Shown: positions 32,390 to 42,254, counted from the first letter of the stretch. The stretch: 48,035 nucleotides of DNA from Candidatus Omnitrophota bacterium (GCA_018817165.1 JAHITY010000098.1:1-48035), one strand, 5' to 3'. Notes: generated from the sequence alone by a model not told the origin. Program-made: numbers and translations.

Positions 32390-35300
32390 AGATACTAGAG
32401 TAAAAATCCCAGCAATTTTGCATATATGCAAATTAGGATATGAATATCTTTCTTTATCAAATGCAGTAAGGGATGAAGGGACGAACATTTTTACTGATAT
32501 CTTCATGGATAGCCTTCTGCGCATTAATCCAGATATAGAAAAAGAGGATCTTAAAAAAGTATTTGAGGAAGTGTCTTTGTCCCTAGACAATGAAGACCTT
32601 GGACAATATTTTTATGAGAAACTTACTGCTACATCAGGAATTAAGCTTATTGATTTTAAGGATTTTGATAACAACTCGTTTCATGTTGTGACTGAACTTA
32701 CCTGTAAAAATGGAGATGACGAATTCCGCCCGGATATCACGTTACTTATTAATGGGATGCCATTAGCATTTATTGAAGTTAAAAAGCCTAATAATATTGA
32801 AGGAGTTCTTGCTGAACGCAATAGAATCAACATCCGCTTTCAAAATAATAAATTCCGGAAATTCATTAATATTTCTCAGGTATTAGTTTTCTCAAATAAT
32901 ATGGAATACGATCCGAATGTTGTTGAGCCTATCCAAGGCGCCTTTTATGCTTCAACATCTACTGGTGATATCGATTTTAATTATTTTAGAGAAGAGGAAG
33001 ATTTAGATCTTTCAGTTTTGCTCAAATCCATTACTGAAGATACCGAAGATTTTGTATTAAAAGATAATAACCTTAATATTATTAAGCACTCACCGGAATT
33101 TATAACAAATAAAAATTCAGATACACCAACAAATAGAATCCTTACATCATTATTTAATCGCAGTAGATTATCGTTTATCTTGCGTTATGGGATTACTTAT
33201 GTGAAAAGTGAAACAGGAATCAAAAAACATATAATGCGTTATCCGCAAGTATTTGCCACAAAAGCGATAGAGCGCAAAATTGAAGATGGGACAAGAAAAG
33301 GTATTATTTGGCATACGCAAGGCAGTGGCAAGACTGCATTGGCATATTACAACGTTGCCTATCTAACTGACTATTTTAAGTCTAAGGGAATCGTTCCAAA
33401 ATTCTATTTTATTGTAGACCGTCTTGATTTATTAAATCAAGCCAAGAGGGAGTTCTCAAGCAGGGGGTTAATCGTTCATATTGTTAATTCAAGGGATGAA
33501 TTTGCTAATGATATTAAGCTATCAAGTGCTATTCATAACAATGAAGGGAAAGCTGAAATTACTGTTGTAAATATTCAGAAGTTTAAAGATGATCCTGATG
33601 TTGTCAAAAGAAATGACTACAATATTAACATTCAACGAGTTTATTTCTTAGATGAAGTACATAGAAGCTATAACCCAACGGGTAGTTTTTTGGCAAATCT
33701 TTCTTCTTCAGATGAGAATGCTATAAAGATCGGTTTAACGGGAACTCCGCTATTGGGAGATGATTATAATTCAAGAGCATTATTTGGTAATTATATCCAT
33801 AAGTATTATTACAACGCTTCTATTGCTGATGGCTATACTTTGAGATTGATTCGTGAGGAAATAGAAACAAGTTACAAAATAATGCTTCAAAAGGTTCTGG
33901 AAAATATAAAAGTGATCCAAGGTAATTTAGATAAGAGAGAGGTTTATTCTCATCATAAGTTTGTTGAGCCAATGCTGGATTATATTATTGAGGATTTTGA
34001 AAAAAGCCGAATTATGCATGCAGATAACAGTATCGGTGGAATGGTTGTATGTGATAGCTCTGACCAGGCAAAGATGATGTTTGAAATTTTTAAAGAAAAG
34101 TATGCGGGTGAAAAGAAAGAGGAATACGAGGGCATTGATATTGTTGCTGAACCAGTTGTTTCGTATGGTTCGAAGCATAAAACAGCAATGAAGGTAAAAA
34201 TAGCAGCTTTAATATTGCACGATGTGGGCACAAAAGATGAGCGCAAGAAATTGGTGGAAGATTTTAAGGACGGTAAGATTGATTTCTTGTTTGTGTATAA
34301 TATGTTGTTAACTGGATTTGATGCCAGCCGTCTTAAAAAGTTTTATTTAGGGAGAGTAATTAAAAGCCATAATCTTTTACAGGCTCTTACTAGAGTTAAT
34401 CGGCCATACAAGAAGTTTAGATATGGTTATGTTGTTGATTTTGCGGACATTAAAAAAGAATTTGATGTGACAAATAAAGCATATATGGATGAGTTACAAG
34501 CTGAATTAGGTGATGAAACAGAACATTATAGTAATTTGTTTAAATCAAAAGAAGAAATTGAAGTAGAGATTCAAGAGATAAAGGATGTGTTGTTTCATTA
34601 TAATACTGAAAATTCTGAAATATTTTCACAACAGATAAGTGAGATTCAAGATCGTAATAAAATGCTGCAAATTCTTAGGGTTTTGGGCAATGCGCGTGGA
34701 TTATATAATCTTATCCGCCTTTTTGGGCATTATGAATTATTGGAGAAGCTTGATTTTAAAAAGCTTTCAACGTTATATCGTGAAGCGAGTAATCATTTAA
34801 ATCTTTTGAATATGAAGGAAAAAGTTGAAAACGCTACGGATTCCTCAAATTTGTTAAACATTGCTTTAGAAGATTTGATTTTTAAATTTGTCAAAATATC
34901 CGAGGAAGAGCTTGTCTTAGCAGATGAGCTAAAAAACATCCTTCAGAAAACACGTGAGGCATTGGTTGATAACTTTGACAAAAAGGATTTAAGGTTTGTG
35001 TCTTTGAAAGAGGAGCTAGAGCGATTATTTAAAAAGAAGAATTTAAGTGAAATCACACAAGAAGAGATGACGGCTAATATCGGTTGCTTAACAAAAATAT
35101 TTGAAAGAATTAAAGAGTTAAACCGAGAAGACAATTTATTAAAAGAAAAATATCAGCACGATAAAAAATATGTTCGCATACATAAGCGATTGATCGAGAA
35201 TCAAACTATTTCTAAAAAAGAGAGCACTATTTTTGATGCTTTGCTGGGGGTTAAAATCAAGGCAGATGAACAGGTATTGCATAATAATCAGTTATTGAGC

Positions 35301-35456
35301 AATGAAGGTTATTTTGACAGGATGATGACGGGATATGTTGTTGATCAATTTCAAACAAGAAATGGAGTAAAATTAACGCCGGATTCTACAAAATATATCA
35401 ATAAATTAGTCGTTAATGAATATATAAAAGAATTCAATGGAGAATCTGAATGGTAA
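32376..35456 (+). CDS. hsdR: Type I restriction enzyme R subunit (HsdR)
   Basis: A 1,026-residue motor and nuclease subunit that translocates DNA and cuts unmethylated DNA far from the target site. The N-terminal PD-(D/E)XK nuclease has RPDITLL (Asp about 120) and FIEVKKPN (Glu134, Lys136). The SF2 translocase follows with Walker A TQGSGKTALA (about 314), LDEVHRS (motif II, about 425), TGTPLLG (motif III) and ALTRVNRPYK (motif VI). The C-terminal helical domain is intact. GGAG lies 9 nt before the ATG. Its stop overlaps the hsdM start (ATGGTAA), the first of two overlaps in the operon. Order R-M-S in one operon. Confidence 0.95.
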   Translation: MAFNEDTRVKIPAILHICKLGYEYLSLSNAVRDEGTNIFTDIFMDSLLRINPDIEKEDLKKVFEEVSLSLDNEDLGQYFYEKLTATSGIKLIDFKDFDNNSFHVVTELTCKNGDDEFRPDITLLINGMPLAFIEVKKPNNIEGVLAERNRINIRFQNNKFRKFINISQVLVFSNNMEYDPNVVEPIQGAFYASTSTGDIDFNYFREEEDLDLSVLLKSITEDTEDFVLKDNNLNIIKHSPEFITNKNSDTPTNRILTSLFNRSRLSFILRYGITYVKSETGIKKHIMRYPQVFATKAIERKIEDGTRKGIIWHTQGSGKTALAYYNVAYLTDYFKSKGIVPKFYFIVDRLDLLNQAKREFSSRGLIVHIVNSRDEFANDIKLSSAIHNNEGKAEITVVNIQKFKDDPDVVKRNDYNINIQRVYFLDEVHRSYNPTGSFLANLSSSDENAIKIGLTGTPLLGDDYNSRALFGNYIHKYYYNASIADGYTLRLIREEIETSYKIMLQKVLENIKVIQGNLDKREVYSHHKFVEPMLDYIIEDFEKSRIMHADNSIGGMVVCDSSDQAKMMFEIFKEKYAGEKKEEYEGIDIVAEPVVSYGSKHKTAMKVKIAALILHDVGTKDERKKLVEDFKDGKIDFLFVYNMLLTGFDASRLKKFYLGRVIKSHNLLQALTRVNRPYKKFRYGYVVDFADIKKEFDVTNKAYMDELQAELGDETEHYSNLFKSKEEIEVEIQEIKDVLFHYNTENSEIFSQQISEIQDRNKMLQILRVLGNARGLYNLIRLFGHYELLEKLDFKKLSTLYREASNHLNLLNMKEKVENATDSSNLLNIALEDLIFKFVKISEEELVLADELKNILQKTREALVDNFDKKDLRFVSLKEELERLFKKKNLSEITQEEMTANIGCLTKIFERIKELNREDNLLKEKYQHDKKYVRIHKRLIENQTISKKESTIFDALLGVKIKADEQVLHNNQLLSNEGYFDRMMTGYVVDQFQTRNGVKLTPDSTKYINKLVVNEYIKEFNGESEW

Positions 35457-37078
35457 CTGCGGACTTTCAAAAGGAAGCTAAAGATTTAATTGATAAATTA
35501 AAAAAAATTTGCGCGAATTATGGGCTGGGAAATGATGGTAATGAATTTAAAATTATCACACAGGTTTTTCTGTATAAGTTTTTGAATGATAAATTCGCTT
35601 ATGTTGTTAAACAAATAGATCAAAAGCTGAGTAAGGCTGACAATTGGGAAGAAGAACTTTCTAAATATTCTGATGATGAATATGAAATGCTGCTTTTTAA
35701 GTTGAAAGCCGACACCGCTCGGTTAAAGAAACAACATTTTATATCATATTTATTTGAAAGACAAAGTAAATCTGATTTTTCAAAATTATTCGATGATACC
35801 TTGCGCGATATAGCTATTTATAATAATGATATATTTGCGGTTAAAACGGACACAGGCCAAAAAATTGTGCTTTTCGACGAGATTAGTCAGTACATATCTG
35901 ATAGTTCTCGTAGAGATGAATTTTGTCGTGCTCTTATTAATCCATTGGTTAATTTTAGCTTTGAAGGAATATTTTCTCAGAAATTCGATTTCTTCTCGAC
36001 TCTTTTTGAGTATCTTATTAAGGATTACAATAAAGATGGCGGGGGAAAATATGCGGAATATTATACTCCTCATGCTGTTTCCAAAATTATGGCATCTATC
36101 TTGGTTGATAAACCAGTAAGTAATGTAACTTGTTATGATCCATCAGCTGGTTCTGGAACGCTTCTTATGAGTCTTGCTCATGCGATCGGCGAAGATCGTT
36201 GTTCAATATTCTCACAGGATATTTCTCAAAAATCATCAAGTCTTTTAAGGCTTAACTTAATTTTAAATAATCTTATTCATTCAATTCCAAATATCATACG
36301 TGGAAATACGATAAAGGATCCTTATCATAAAGATGGTAAAAATTTAAAAAAATTCGACTATATTGTTTCCAATCCACCATTCAAGCTTGATTTTAGCGAT
36401 TTTCGAGAAGATGTAGATACAAAAGAAAATCATGAAAGATTTTTTGCAGGCATTCCCAAGATAAAGAAAAAAGCTATAGATAAAATGGAGATATATCTTT
36501 TATTTATTCAACATATCATGTATTCTTTATCGGAAAAGGGCAAGGCCGCAATTGTGGTTCCTACTGGCTTCATTACAGCGGCTTCAGGTATCCCGATGAA
36601 AATTCGTGAAAAATTAGTTGAAGAAAAAATGCTGCGGGGTGTTGTTTCAATGCCGAGTAATATTTTTGCCACGACAGGAACCAATGTTTCCATTCTATTT
36701 TTAGATAAAGCTAACACAAAAGGTGACATAGTGTTAATGGATGCCTCTAAGTTGGGAACAACAGTAAAGGAGGGCAAGAACCAGAAAACCCTCCTATCTC
36801 CAGAAGAGGAAGAATTAATCATTAAAACATTTAATGACCATAAACCTGTGGAGGATTTTACGGTAGTGGTCTCTTATAATCAAATCAAAGAGAAGAACTA
36901 TTCATTGAGCGCAGGGCAATATTTTGATGTGAAGATTGAATACACAGATATTACAGCTGGGGAATTTCAAAGAAAGATGGATAGTTATAAGACCAATCTT
37001 GATAAGTTGTTTGGAGAATCAAAAGAGATGGAGAAGGAAATCAAAAAACATTTGTGTGGATTGAAATACGATGAATAG
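35450..37078 (+). CDS. hsdM: Type I restriction-modification methyltransferase (HsdM)
   Basis: A 542-residue adenine-N6 methyltransferase subunit. The N-terminal helical HsdM_N domain (DFQKEAKDLIDKLKKICANY) is followed by the SAM-binding motif DPSAGSGTLL (about 229) and the catalytic motif SNPPFKL (about 307), which marks N6-adenine methylation. With HsdS it forms M2S and protects host DNA. The gene overlaps both neighbours (7 nt with hsdR, 8 nt with hsdS), giving coupled translation. No frameshift is seen, so the system looks complete. Confidence 0.95.
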   Translation: MVTADFQKEAKDLIDKLKKICANYGLGNDGNEFKIITQVFLYKFLNDKFAYVVKQIDQKLSKADNWEEELSKYSDDEYEMLLFKLKADTARLKKQHFISYLFERQSKSDFSKLFDDTLRDIAIYNNDIFAVKTDTGQKIVLFDEISQYISDSSRRDEFCRALINPLVNFSFEGIFSQKFDFFSTLFEYLIKDYNKDGGGKYAEYYTPHAVSKIMASILVDKPVSNVTCYDPSAGSGTLLMSLAHAIGEDRCSIFSQDISQKSSSLLRLNLILNNLIHSIPNIIRGNTIKDPYHKDGKNLKKFDYIVSNPPFKLDFSDFREDVDTKENHERFFAGIPKIKKKAIDKMEIYLLFIQHIMYSLSEKGKAAIVVPTGFITAASGIPMKIREKLVEEKMLRGVVSMPSNIFATTGTNVSILFLDKANTKGDIVLMDASKLGTTVKEGKNQKTLLSPEEEELIIKTFNDHKPVEDFTVVVSYNQIKEKNYSLSAGQYFDVKIEYTDITAGEFQRKMDSYKTNLDKLFGESKEMEKEIKKHLCGLKYDE

Positions 37079-38252
37079 TCCAACTATTGGTAACTCGTGT
37101 AATATTACTACAGGGAAGCTCGATTCTAATCATGCAGTTAGTGGCGGGAAATTTCCTTTCTTCACCTGCGCGGTAACCCCAGATACGATCGACTCTTTTG
37201 CTTTTGATGATAATGTGGTTTTAGTGGCAGGCAATAACGCTCAAGGCAATTTTCATGTAAATCGGTATAAAGGAAAATTCAACGCTTATCAAAGAACGTA
37301 TGTTTTGACGGCCAAACCAGAATTTGAAATCGATTTCATATATTATTCTTTAAAACTTGAATTAAAACGACTGAAAGAAAGGTGTCAAGGATCGCAAACT
37401 AAATTTCTTACGAAGCCAATTTTAACGAGTATTCACTTAAGGGATATTGATAAAATTGCTCAGCAAAAAATTGGCGCTGTTCTTTCGGCATTAGATTCCA
37501 AAATCGAGCTTAACAACTGCATTAATTCAGAATTAGAAGCTATGGCAAAAACGTTATACGATTATTGGTTTGTTCAATTCGATTTCCCCGATAAAAACGG
37601 TAAGCCCTACAAAACCAGTGGTGGTAAAATGGTTTGGAATGAAAAGCTGAAACGTGACATTCCCGAGGGCTGGAAGGTGAAACGAATTGGAGATTTCGGA
37701 GAGTTTAAAAATGGAATAAATTATGACCCATCTTTAGAAGGTGATACAGATGCAAAAATTATAAATGTTAGAAATATAAGCAGTTCAAATCTTTTTATTT
37801 CACAATATGATCTTGACATAATTAGATTACAGGAATCAAATGTAAATAACTACTTAGTTACTGATAAAGACATCTTAATAGCAAGAAGTGGGATCCCTGG
37901 AGCTACACGTATGATGTTTGAATTTGCTAAGAATACAATTTATTGTGGCTTTATTATAAGATTTCAAGTAAATACTTTAATTGAAAAAAATTATCTTTTC
38001 TACTTCTTGAAAGATATGGAGAAAAATACAACTTCAAAATCGGGTGGTACAATTATGTCGAATGTGAACCAAGATACAATGAAGCGTATGATTGTTATCG
38101 AACCTAATGACCAAATTGTTATTAAATTTAATGAGTTCATCAATCCAATCTTTAGCAAAATAAATGGCATAATTCAAGAAAATCAAAAACTCACCGAACT
38201 CCGAGATTGGCTTCTTCCGATGTTAATGAATGGGCAAGTTAAGGTTAGTTAA
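37071..38252 (+). CDS. hsdS: Type I restriction-modification specificity subunit (HsdS)
   Basis: A 393-residue specificity subunit with two target-recognition domains, each reading half of a bipartite site, and conserved helical spacers. TRD1 begins ITTGKLDSNHAVSGGKFPFF. The central spacer has QQKIGAVLSALDSKIELNN and MAKTLYDYWFVQFDF. TRD2 starts at GWKVKRIGDFGEF, and the C-terminal spacer ends QKLTELRDWLLPMLMNGQV. The N-terminus is about ten residues shorter than in many homologs: the usual W-x5-LGD lead is nearly absent. Its ATG overlaps the hsdM stop. The recognised sequence cannot be predicted from this sequence alone. Confidence 0.93.
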   Translation: MNSPTIGNSCNITTGKLDSNHAVSGGKFPFFTCAVTPDTIDSFAFDDNVVLVAGNNAQGNFHVNRYKGKFNAYQRTYVLTAKPEFEIDFIYYSLKLELKRLKERCQGSQTKFLTKPILTSIHLRDIDKIAQQKIGAVLSALDSKIELNNCINSELEAMAKTLYDYWFVQFDFPDKNGKPYKTSGGKMVWNEKLKRDIPEGWKVKRIGDFGEFKNGINYDPSLEGDTDAKIINVRNISSSNLFISQYDLDIIRLQESNVNNYLVTDKDILIARSGIPGATRMMFEFAKNTIYCGFIIRFQVNTLIEKNYLFYFLKDMEKNTTSKSGGTIMSNVNQDTMKRMIVIEPNDQIVIKFNEFINPIFSKINGIIQENQKLTELRDWLLPMLMNGQVKVS

Positions 38253-38287
38253 TAAAAAAGGAATAAATTTTTTTAGAGAGGTCTGCT

Positions 38288-39874
38288 ATGGAAAAAGTTT
38301 ATACTAATAAATTATCCATTTATCTGATAAAAAATGAATATTCTTCTCATGGGGATATATTAAAAAGCATGGAAGGCCTTGAAATAGAAGATATAAATAA
38401 TGTTGGAACTCTTTATTATGGGGGTTCGCATGTGAATGTTCCTGGGTGGATTAGGAGGTTTTTTGGCGATTCTTTTTCGAATCTGAAAGAAGAGTCTGAG
38501 GGAAATGCTTTTAAAATTTTTAGTGCTAGTTCTAAGGCAATTCTTATTACTTCTATTGAGAGTAGATTATTTGCAATAACATTTGGTTATGGACATACGT
38601 TATTAACTCCTGGGGTTTTGGAAGAGCGTTTCGGGTTAAAGGTTGCACTTAATACCATCGACCCGGAGAATCTAAAGTGCATTGATAAGACAAATATGAC
38701 AGCTGTTCCAAAATTATCTAAAGAGCAGATGTCTAAAGACGGGACTATTGCTAGTTTCGGTATAGATGTGGAGCAAGATTTGATACAGGGAATAACAGGA
38801 AAATCAAAAGAGGAGATATTTGGAAAAACTATTACTGGCAAAGATGGACTTAGCATCTCAGTAAAGTTTGATGCAACCAATATCAAAGAGTTTTTGAGGG
38901 TTTGTCTTGATAAATATAGAAGCCTTGATTATAAACAGGATTTTTCTTTTATAGATCATGTTGCAGCAATTAAAGATCCAAAGAAAATAGAAAGATTAGA
39001 TACTTTGTTGATAGAGCAAATTAGAAATAAGCAATTTGATAAAGTTTGGATGGCTATTCCAGAGGTAATTGCGTGGGAAAATGTCTCTGAGTTCAAAATG
39101 CATGGAGGGGATTCTTCTCTTGGGGACGATATCTGCTTGCCAGAATTTCTGGAATTATTGTCAGAAGAAGAGCAAAATAATATATCGACATATCACTCTA
39201 AGACAATAGAGTGTTTATCTGCGAGTAGCGGAGAAGCTGTTGCGTCTTGGAAAGCATATAATTGTTTGTATTGTGAAATTAATAATGAGGGTACTTATAT
39301 TTTAAGTAATGGAGCCTGGTATGAAATAGAAAGAGATTTTGCTCAGCAGGTTAATGCTGAATTTGCCGGATTCAGAGACGGGAGCACGGTAGATATAGAA
39401 TTCCCTAATTGCCAAAAAGGAGAGCATGAAGATAAGTACAATGATAGAGTTGCTGTTATGTTAAATGCGTTCAATATGGATAAGAAAACTGTTAATCACG
39501 GTAGCAGGTATAGCAAGATAGAATTTTGCGACATACTGTCTTCTGATAGAAAATTGATACATGTGAAACATTATGGGGCTTCATCAGTCTTGAGTCATTT
39601 GTTTGCTCAAGGGCTTGTCGCAGCAGAATTATTCATATCTGATGAGGAGTTCAGAAGAAAGGTTAGAGAAAAATTGCCAGATAATTTTAAGCAGCTTATT
39701 CCGTCAGTTAAACCTAATTCAATGGAATATGAAGTTGTTTATGCGGTCATTAGCGAATGTGAAAATTCTTTGGATATACCTTTTTTTAGCAAGATAAATT
39801 TACGAAATGCAAAACGACGGCTTGAGATGTTTGGATATAAAGTTTTCTTCAAAAAAATTTCGATGGATGCGTAA
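38288..39874 (+). CDS. DUF6119 / TIGR04141-like sporadically distributed protein
   Basis: A 528-residue cytoplasmic protein. The start NKLSIYLIKNEYSSHGDILK, the block AITFGYGHTLLTPGVLEERF and the later SNGAWYEIERDFAQQVN match the pattern of the TIGR04141/DUF6119 family as I remember it. Members are about 500-570 residues, occur in few strains of any species and often sit near restriction systems; no function is established. It follows hsdS by 35 bp on the same strand with its own AGAGAGG ribosome-binding site, so it may be cotranscribed. No transmembrane segment or nuclease motif is evident. Confidence 0.75.
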   Translation: MEKVYTNKLSIYLIKNEYSSHGDILKSMEGLEIEDINNVGTLYYGGSHVNVPGWIRRFFGDSFSNLKEESEGNAFKIFSASSKAILITSIESRLFAITFGYGHTLLTPGVLEERFGLKVALNTIDPENLKCIDKTNMTAVPKLSKEQMSKDGTIASFGIDVEQDLIQGITGKSKEEIFGKTITGKDGLSISVKFDATNIKEFLRVCLDKYRSLDYKQDFSFIDHVAAIKDPKKIERLDTLLIEQIRNKQFDKVWMAIPEVIAWENVSEFKMHGGDSSLGDDICLPEFLELLSEEEQNNISTYHSKTIECLSASSGEAVASWKAYNCLYCEINNEGTYILSNGAWYEIERDFAQQVNAEFAGFRDGSTVDIEFPNCQKGEHEDKYNDRVAVMLNAFNMDKKTVNHGSRYSKIEFCDILSSDRKLIHVKHYGASSVLSHLFAQGLVAAELFISDEEFRRKVREKLPDNFKQLIPSVKPNSMEYEVVYAVISECENSLDIPFFSKINLRNAKRRLEMFGYKVFFKKISMDA

Positions 39875-39916
39875 TATAAGAGAGAATAAAGTCAAACTTG
39901 ATATTGGATAAAAAGG

Positions 39917-40125
39917 AACTTGGTGATCTAGTTTAAAGATTTAAAGTTAGTTATAACATTAAGGATCAAGGATAACGGTTCTATTTAATTGACAGATGAT
40001 ATGGTTAAATAGGTGTCTGTCCCGTGGTACTAAATTTACAATTTTTGGGAGTCGAGGAAAAAAGAAATAGATAATATTGAAAACAATGCAAATATTTAAA
40101 TTTAAATAATCTCCTAACTTGGTGA
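39917..40125 (+). repeat. AACTTGGTGA motif copies upstream of the RT module
   Basis: AACTTGGTGA occurs at 39917-39926 and 40116-40125; a third variant AACTGGTGGA is at 40580-40589, inside the hairpin before the RT gene. The 263-bp gap 39875-40137 otherwise holds only the AAATAGGTGT flank motif and AT-rich sequence, with no gene. Confidence 0.35.
40007..40016 (+). repeat. Left flank motif AAATAGGTGT of the RT module
   Basis: The sequence around this site, TTAAATAGGTGTCTGTCCC, resembles a short intergenic repeat seen in many bacteria. An inverted copy of the 10-bp core lies at 42924-42933, just after the last gene of the RT module. Confidence 0.4.
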
Positions 40126-40137
40126 AAAGTAAAAATT

Positions 40138-40581
40138 ATGGAAATCATATATACAATTTTAAAAGATATAAAAAATTATTTCACTAAAAAAAGAAGAGCA
40201 AAAAACACCCAGACTAAAAGCATAAAAAAAGTATTCTATGCATTGCAAGAATTTGATACATATTTAAATTTCATAAGACCTATTAACTCTACCCCTTCTC
40301 CTTATCCAACTTTTCTTTCTCAAGAAAAATTCACAGAGTTTTCTGATAGATGCCAGAAATTATCTCAAACATTAGATCAAAATGCATTTGATTGTCCGGA
40401 TTACATTGAAAAAAATATAATGATATTTAAAAAATGGATTGTCGCTCAAGAGATGATAGTTAAACATGATGATGTTTCACCTCTTAATGCCAAAGCAGTA
40501 GAAGACGGCCCTTTTCAGAAATTTAGGGCTACATTAAGCAACTTAATAGAATATTTATCAAAAATAATAGAAAACACCTAA
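40138..40581 (+). CDS. Hypothetical protein upstream of the reverse transcriptase
   Basis: A 147-residue, Lys-rich, probably all-helical protein with no signal peptide. It begins MEIIYTILKDIKNYFTKKRR and contains an aromatic, Pro-rich stretch (RPINSTPSPYPTFLS). No family is recognised. The start lacks a clear ribosome-binding site (GGTG about 13 nt upstream). The stop codon lies inside a 12-bp hairpin, and the RT gene begins about 125 bp later. It may be a component of the RT system because it lies within the same inverted-motif boundaries; that is inference. Confidence 0.6.
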   Translation: MEIIYTILKDIKNYFTKKRRAKNTQTKSIKKVFYALQEFDTYLNFIRPINSTPSPYPTFLSQEKFTEFSDRCQKLSQTLDQNAFDCPDYIEKNIMIFKKWIVAQEMIVKHDDVSPLNAKAVEDGPFQKFRATLSNLIEYLSKIIENT

Positions 40582-40619
40582 CTGGTGGAAGCGCGCAAAG
40601 AAGTTCACCCCAGTAGGTG
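40575..40619 (+). promoter_or_regulatory. Bulged 12-bp hairpin between the 147-residue gene and the RT gene
   Basis: CACCTA-a-CTG-GTG (40575-40587) pairs with CAC-cc-CAG-TAGGTG (40606-40619), with an 18-nt loop. It overlaps the upstream stop codon and sequesters the AGGTG that would serve the 39-codon frame at 40627. It may be a translational switch or part of a non-coding RNA used by the RT; no T-run follows. Confidence 0.45.
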
Positions 40620-40626
40620 ATTTCGG

Positions 40627-40746
40627 ATGTTATATGAAGAAATATATAAAAATAAAACATTAAAAATAATACCCAAAGAATGCAAAAAAAACAAGGTTTG
40701 GATTGTTAATGAAAACGATTTTAAAATACACTCATTTAGAAGCTAG
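40627..40746 (+). CDS. Possible 39-residue small protein or leader peptide before the RT
   Basis: The frame begins MLYEEIYKNKTLKIIPKE and ends HSFRS before TAG. It has a good ribosome-binding site (AGGTG 7 nt before ATG), which is better than those of its neighbours, but that site lies in the hairpin stem. The frame overlaps the RT start by about 38 nt in another frame, so its translation could control RT expression. The small size means it could be chance. Confidence 0.3.
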   Translation: MLYEEIYKNKTLKIIPKECKKNKVWIVNENDFKIHSFRS

Positions 40747-42238
40747 GCGATACTTTCTGAAAGAAGAAAGCTATTTTAATTTTGATCTTCCTCCATATTT
40801 TAATTTCCAAAATCTTATCACTAAACTATCAAAAAAAATGGACAATAAATTGCTTTCGGATTTCTATGGAACTTGTAAAAGCGCAAATACTAAAAAAATA
40901 AAAGCAACTTATCCAAGCGAATTTGAAGATGTAAACTATAAACTGCTTAATAATAAAGATGGGCGATTTGCATGGCGTCCATTTCAGCTCATACATCCAG
41001 CCATCTATGTTTCCCTTGTTCATCGGATTACCGAAGAACAAAATTGGAAGTTTATAATTAAAAGATTTAAGGATTTTAGCAAGAATCCGCGAATATCTTG
41101 TTTTAGCATTCCTTTAGAATCAAATAGCAAAACATCAGATAAAGCAAGAGCTGTTATGAATTGGTGGCATTCCATTGAACAAAGATCTATAGGTTTGGCG
41201 TTAGAGTACGAATATATCCTACATACAGATATTTCGGATTGTTATGGCTCTCTTTACACTCATACAATTCCTTGGGCTCTACATTCCAAAAAGACAGCAA
41301 AGGAAGAAAGGGATAATAAGCAGTTAATTGGTAATGTGATTGATAAACATCTTCAGGATATGTCTTTTGGACAAACAAATGGGATTCCTCAGGGCAGTGC
41401 TTTAATGGACTTTATTGCTGAAATGGTTTTAGGATATGCTGATCTTGAATTATCAAAAAGAGTCAAACGATTTAAATTAGATGATTTTCAAATACTTCGA
41501 TATAGGGATGATTATCGGATATTAGCGAATAACCCTCAAGATGCAGAGTTTATAGTAAAACATATTACGGAAATTATGATTGACCTGGGAATGCAACTGA
41601 GTGCAAAAAAAACATTACTTTCCAGCGATGTGGTACAAGATTCGATTAAGCCAGATAAACTGTTTTGGCTTTCCAATAAAAAGGAAACAGGTAATTTGCA
41701 AAAAGATTTGTTACTGATACACAATCTTTCAAAAAAACATCCAAATTCAGGTAGTTTAACTAGAGCGTTGCATGAGTTTTTTTATCGGGTTGAAAATATT
41801 AAAAAAACTAAACGAAACAGTTCTGTTCTTATAAGCATTATTATTGATATTGCTTACAAAAATCCACGGACATATCCGGTTTCAGCTGCAATCCTTAGTA
41901 AGCTTGTAACCTTAATTGGTTCAGAAAAAGAGCAAAGCAGGATATTAGCTCTAATTCTAAGACGCTTTGAAAAAATCCCAAATACCGGATACTTACAAAT
42001 ATGGCTTCAGAGAGTTCTTTTAAAAACTAAAAAGAATTGTAGGTTTAATGAATGTTTATGTAAAAAAGTAATTAATCCAAGTGTTTCTATATGGAACTCT
42101 GATTGGCTTAAAACTTCTTTGAAAAACATTATAAGTTTTACTCCTATTGTTGATAAAAAAATAATCCAAAAAATAAATAAAACAATTGATGCAAAAGAAG
42201 TAGAACTTTTTGAGTTGAAGTCGGGTTATACTTATTGA
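40709..42238 (+). CDS. Reverse transcriptase of the defence (UG/Abi, DRT-like) type
   Basis: A 509-residue reverse transcriptase. Visible RT motifs: motif A HTDISDCYGSLYTHTIPWAL (about residue 172), motif B GIPQGSALMDFIAEMV (about 224) and the catalytic RYRDDYRIL (YRDD about 264), followed by motif D/E. There is no maturase X/HNH domain as in group II introns, and the VTG-type motif of retrons is not evident. A helical C-terminal part of about 200 residues follows the polymerase domain, as in AbiK/AbiP2-type and other UG-group RTs that act in antiphage defence. I cannot assign the UG subgroup. ATG 40709 is used; TTG 40703 fits the weak AAGG better and is an alternative. The next gene starts 16 nt after the stop. 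Confidence 0.88.
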   Translation: MKTILKYTHLEARRYFLKEESYFNFDLPPYFNFQNLITKLSKKMDNKLLSDFYGTCKSANTKKIKATYPSEFEDVNYKLLNNKDGRFAWRPFQLIHPAIYVSLVHRITEEQNWKFIIKRFKDFSKNPRISCFSIPLESNSKTSDKARAVMNWWHSIEQRSIGLALEYEYILHTDISDCYGSLYTHTIPWALHSKKTAKEERDNKQLIGNVIDKHLQDMSFGQTNGIPQGSALMDFIAEMVLGYADLELSKRVKRFKLDDFQILRYRDDYRILANNPQDAEFIVKHITEIMIDLGMQLSAKKTLLSSDVVQDSIKPDKLFWLSNKKETGNLQKDLLLIHNLSKKHPNSGSLTRALHEFFYRVENIKKTKRNSSVLISIIIDIAYKNPRTYPVSAAILSKLVTLIGSEKEQSRILALILRRFEKIPNTGYLQIWLQRVLLKTKKNCRFNECLCKKVINPSVSIWNSDWLKTSLKNIISFTPIVDKKIIQKINKTIDAKEVELFELKSGYTY

Positions 42239-42254
42239 TTAAAGAAAGAAAAAT

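Noticed and set aside
40709-42238. A group II intron or a classical retron
   Set aside because: There is no maturase or HNH domain, no intron domain V-like hairpin was seen after the gene, and no msr-msd fold with inverted a1/a2 ends was found upstream.
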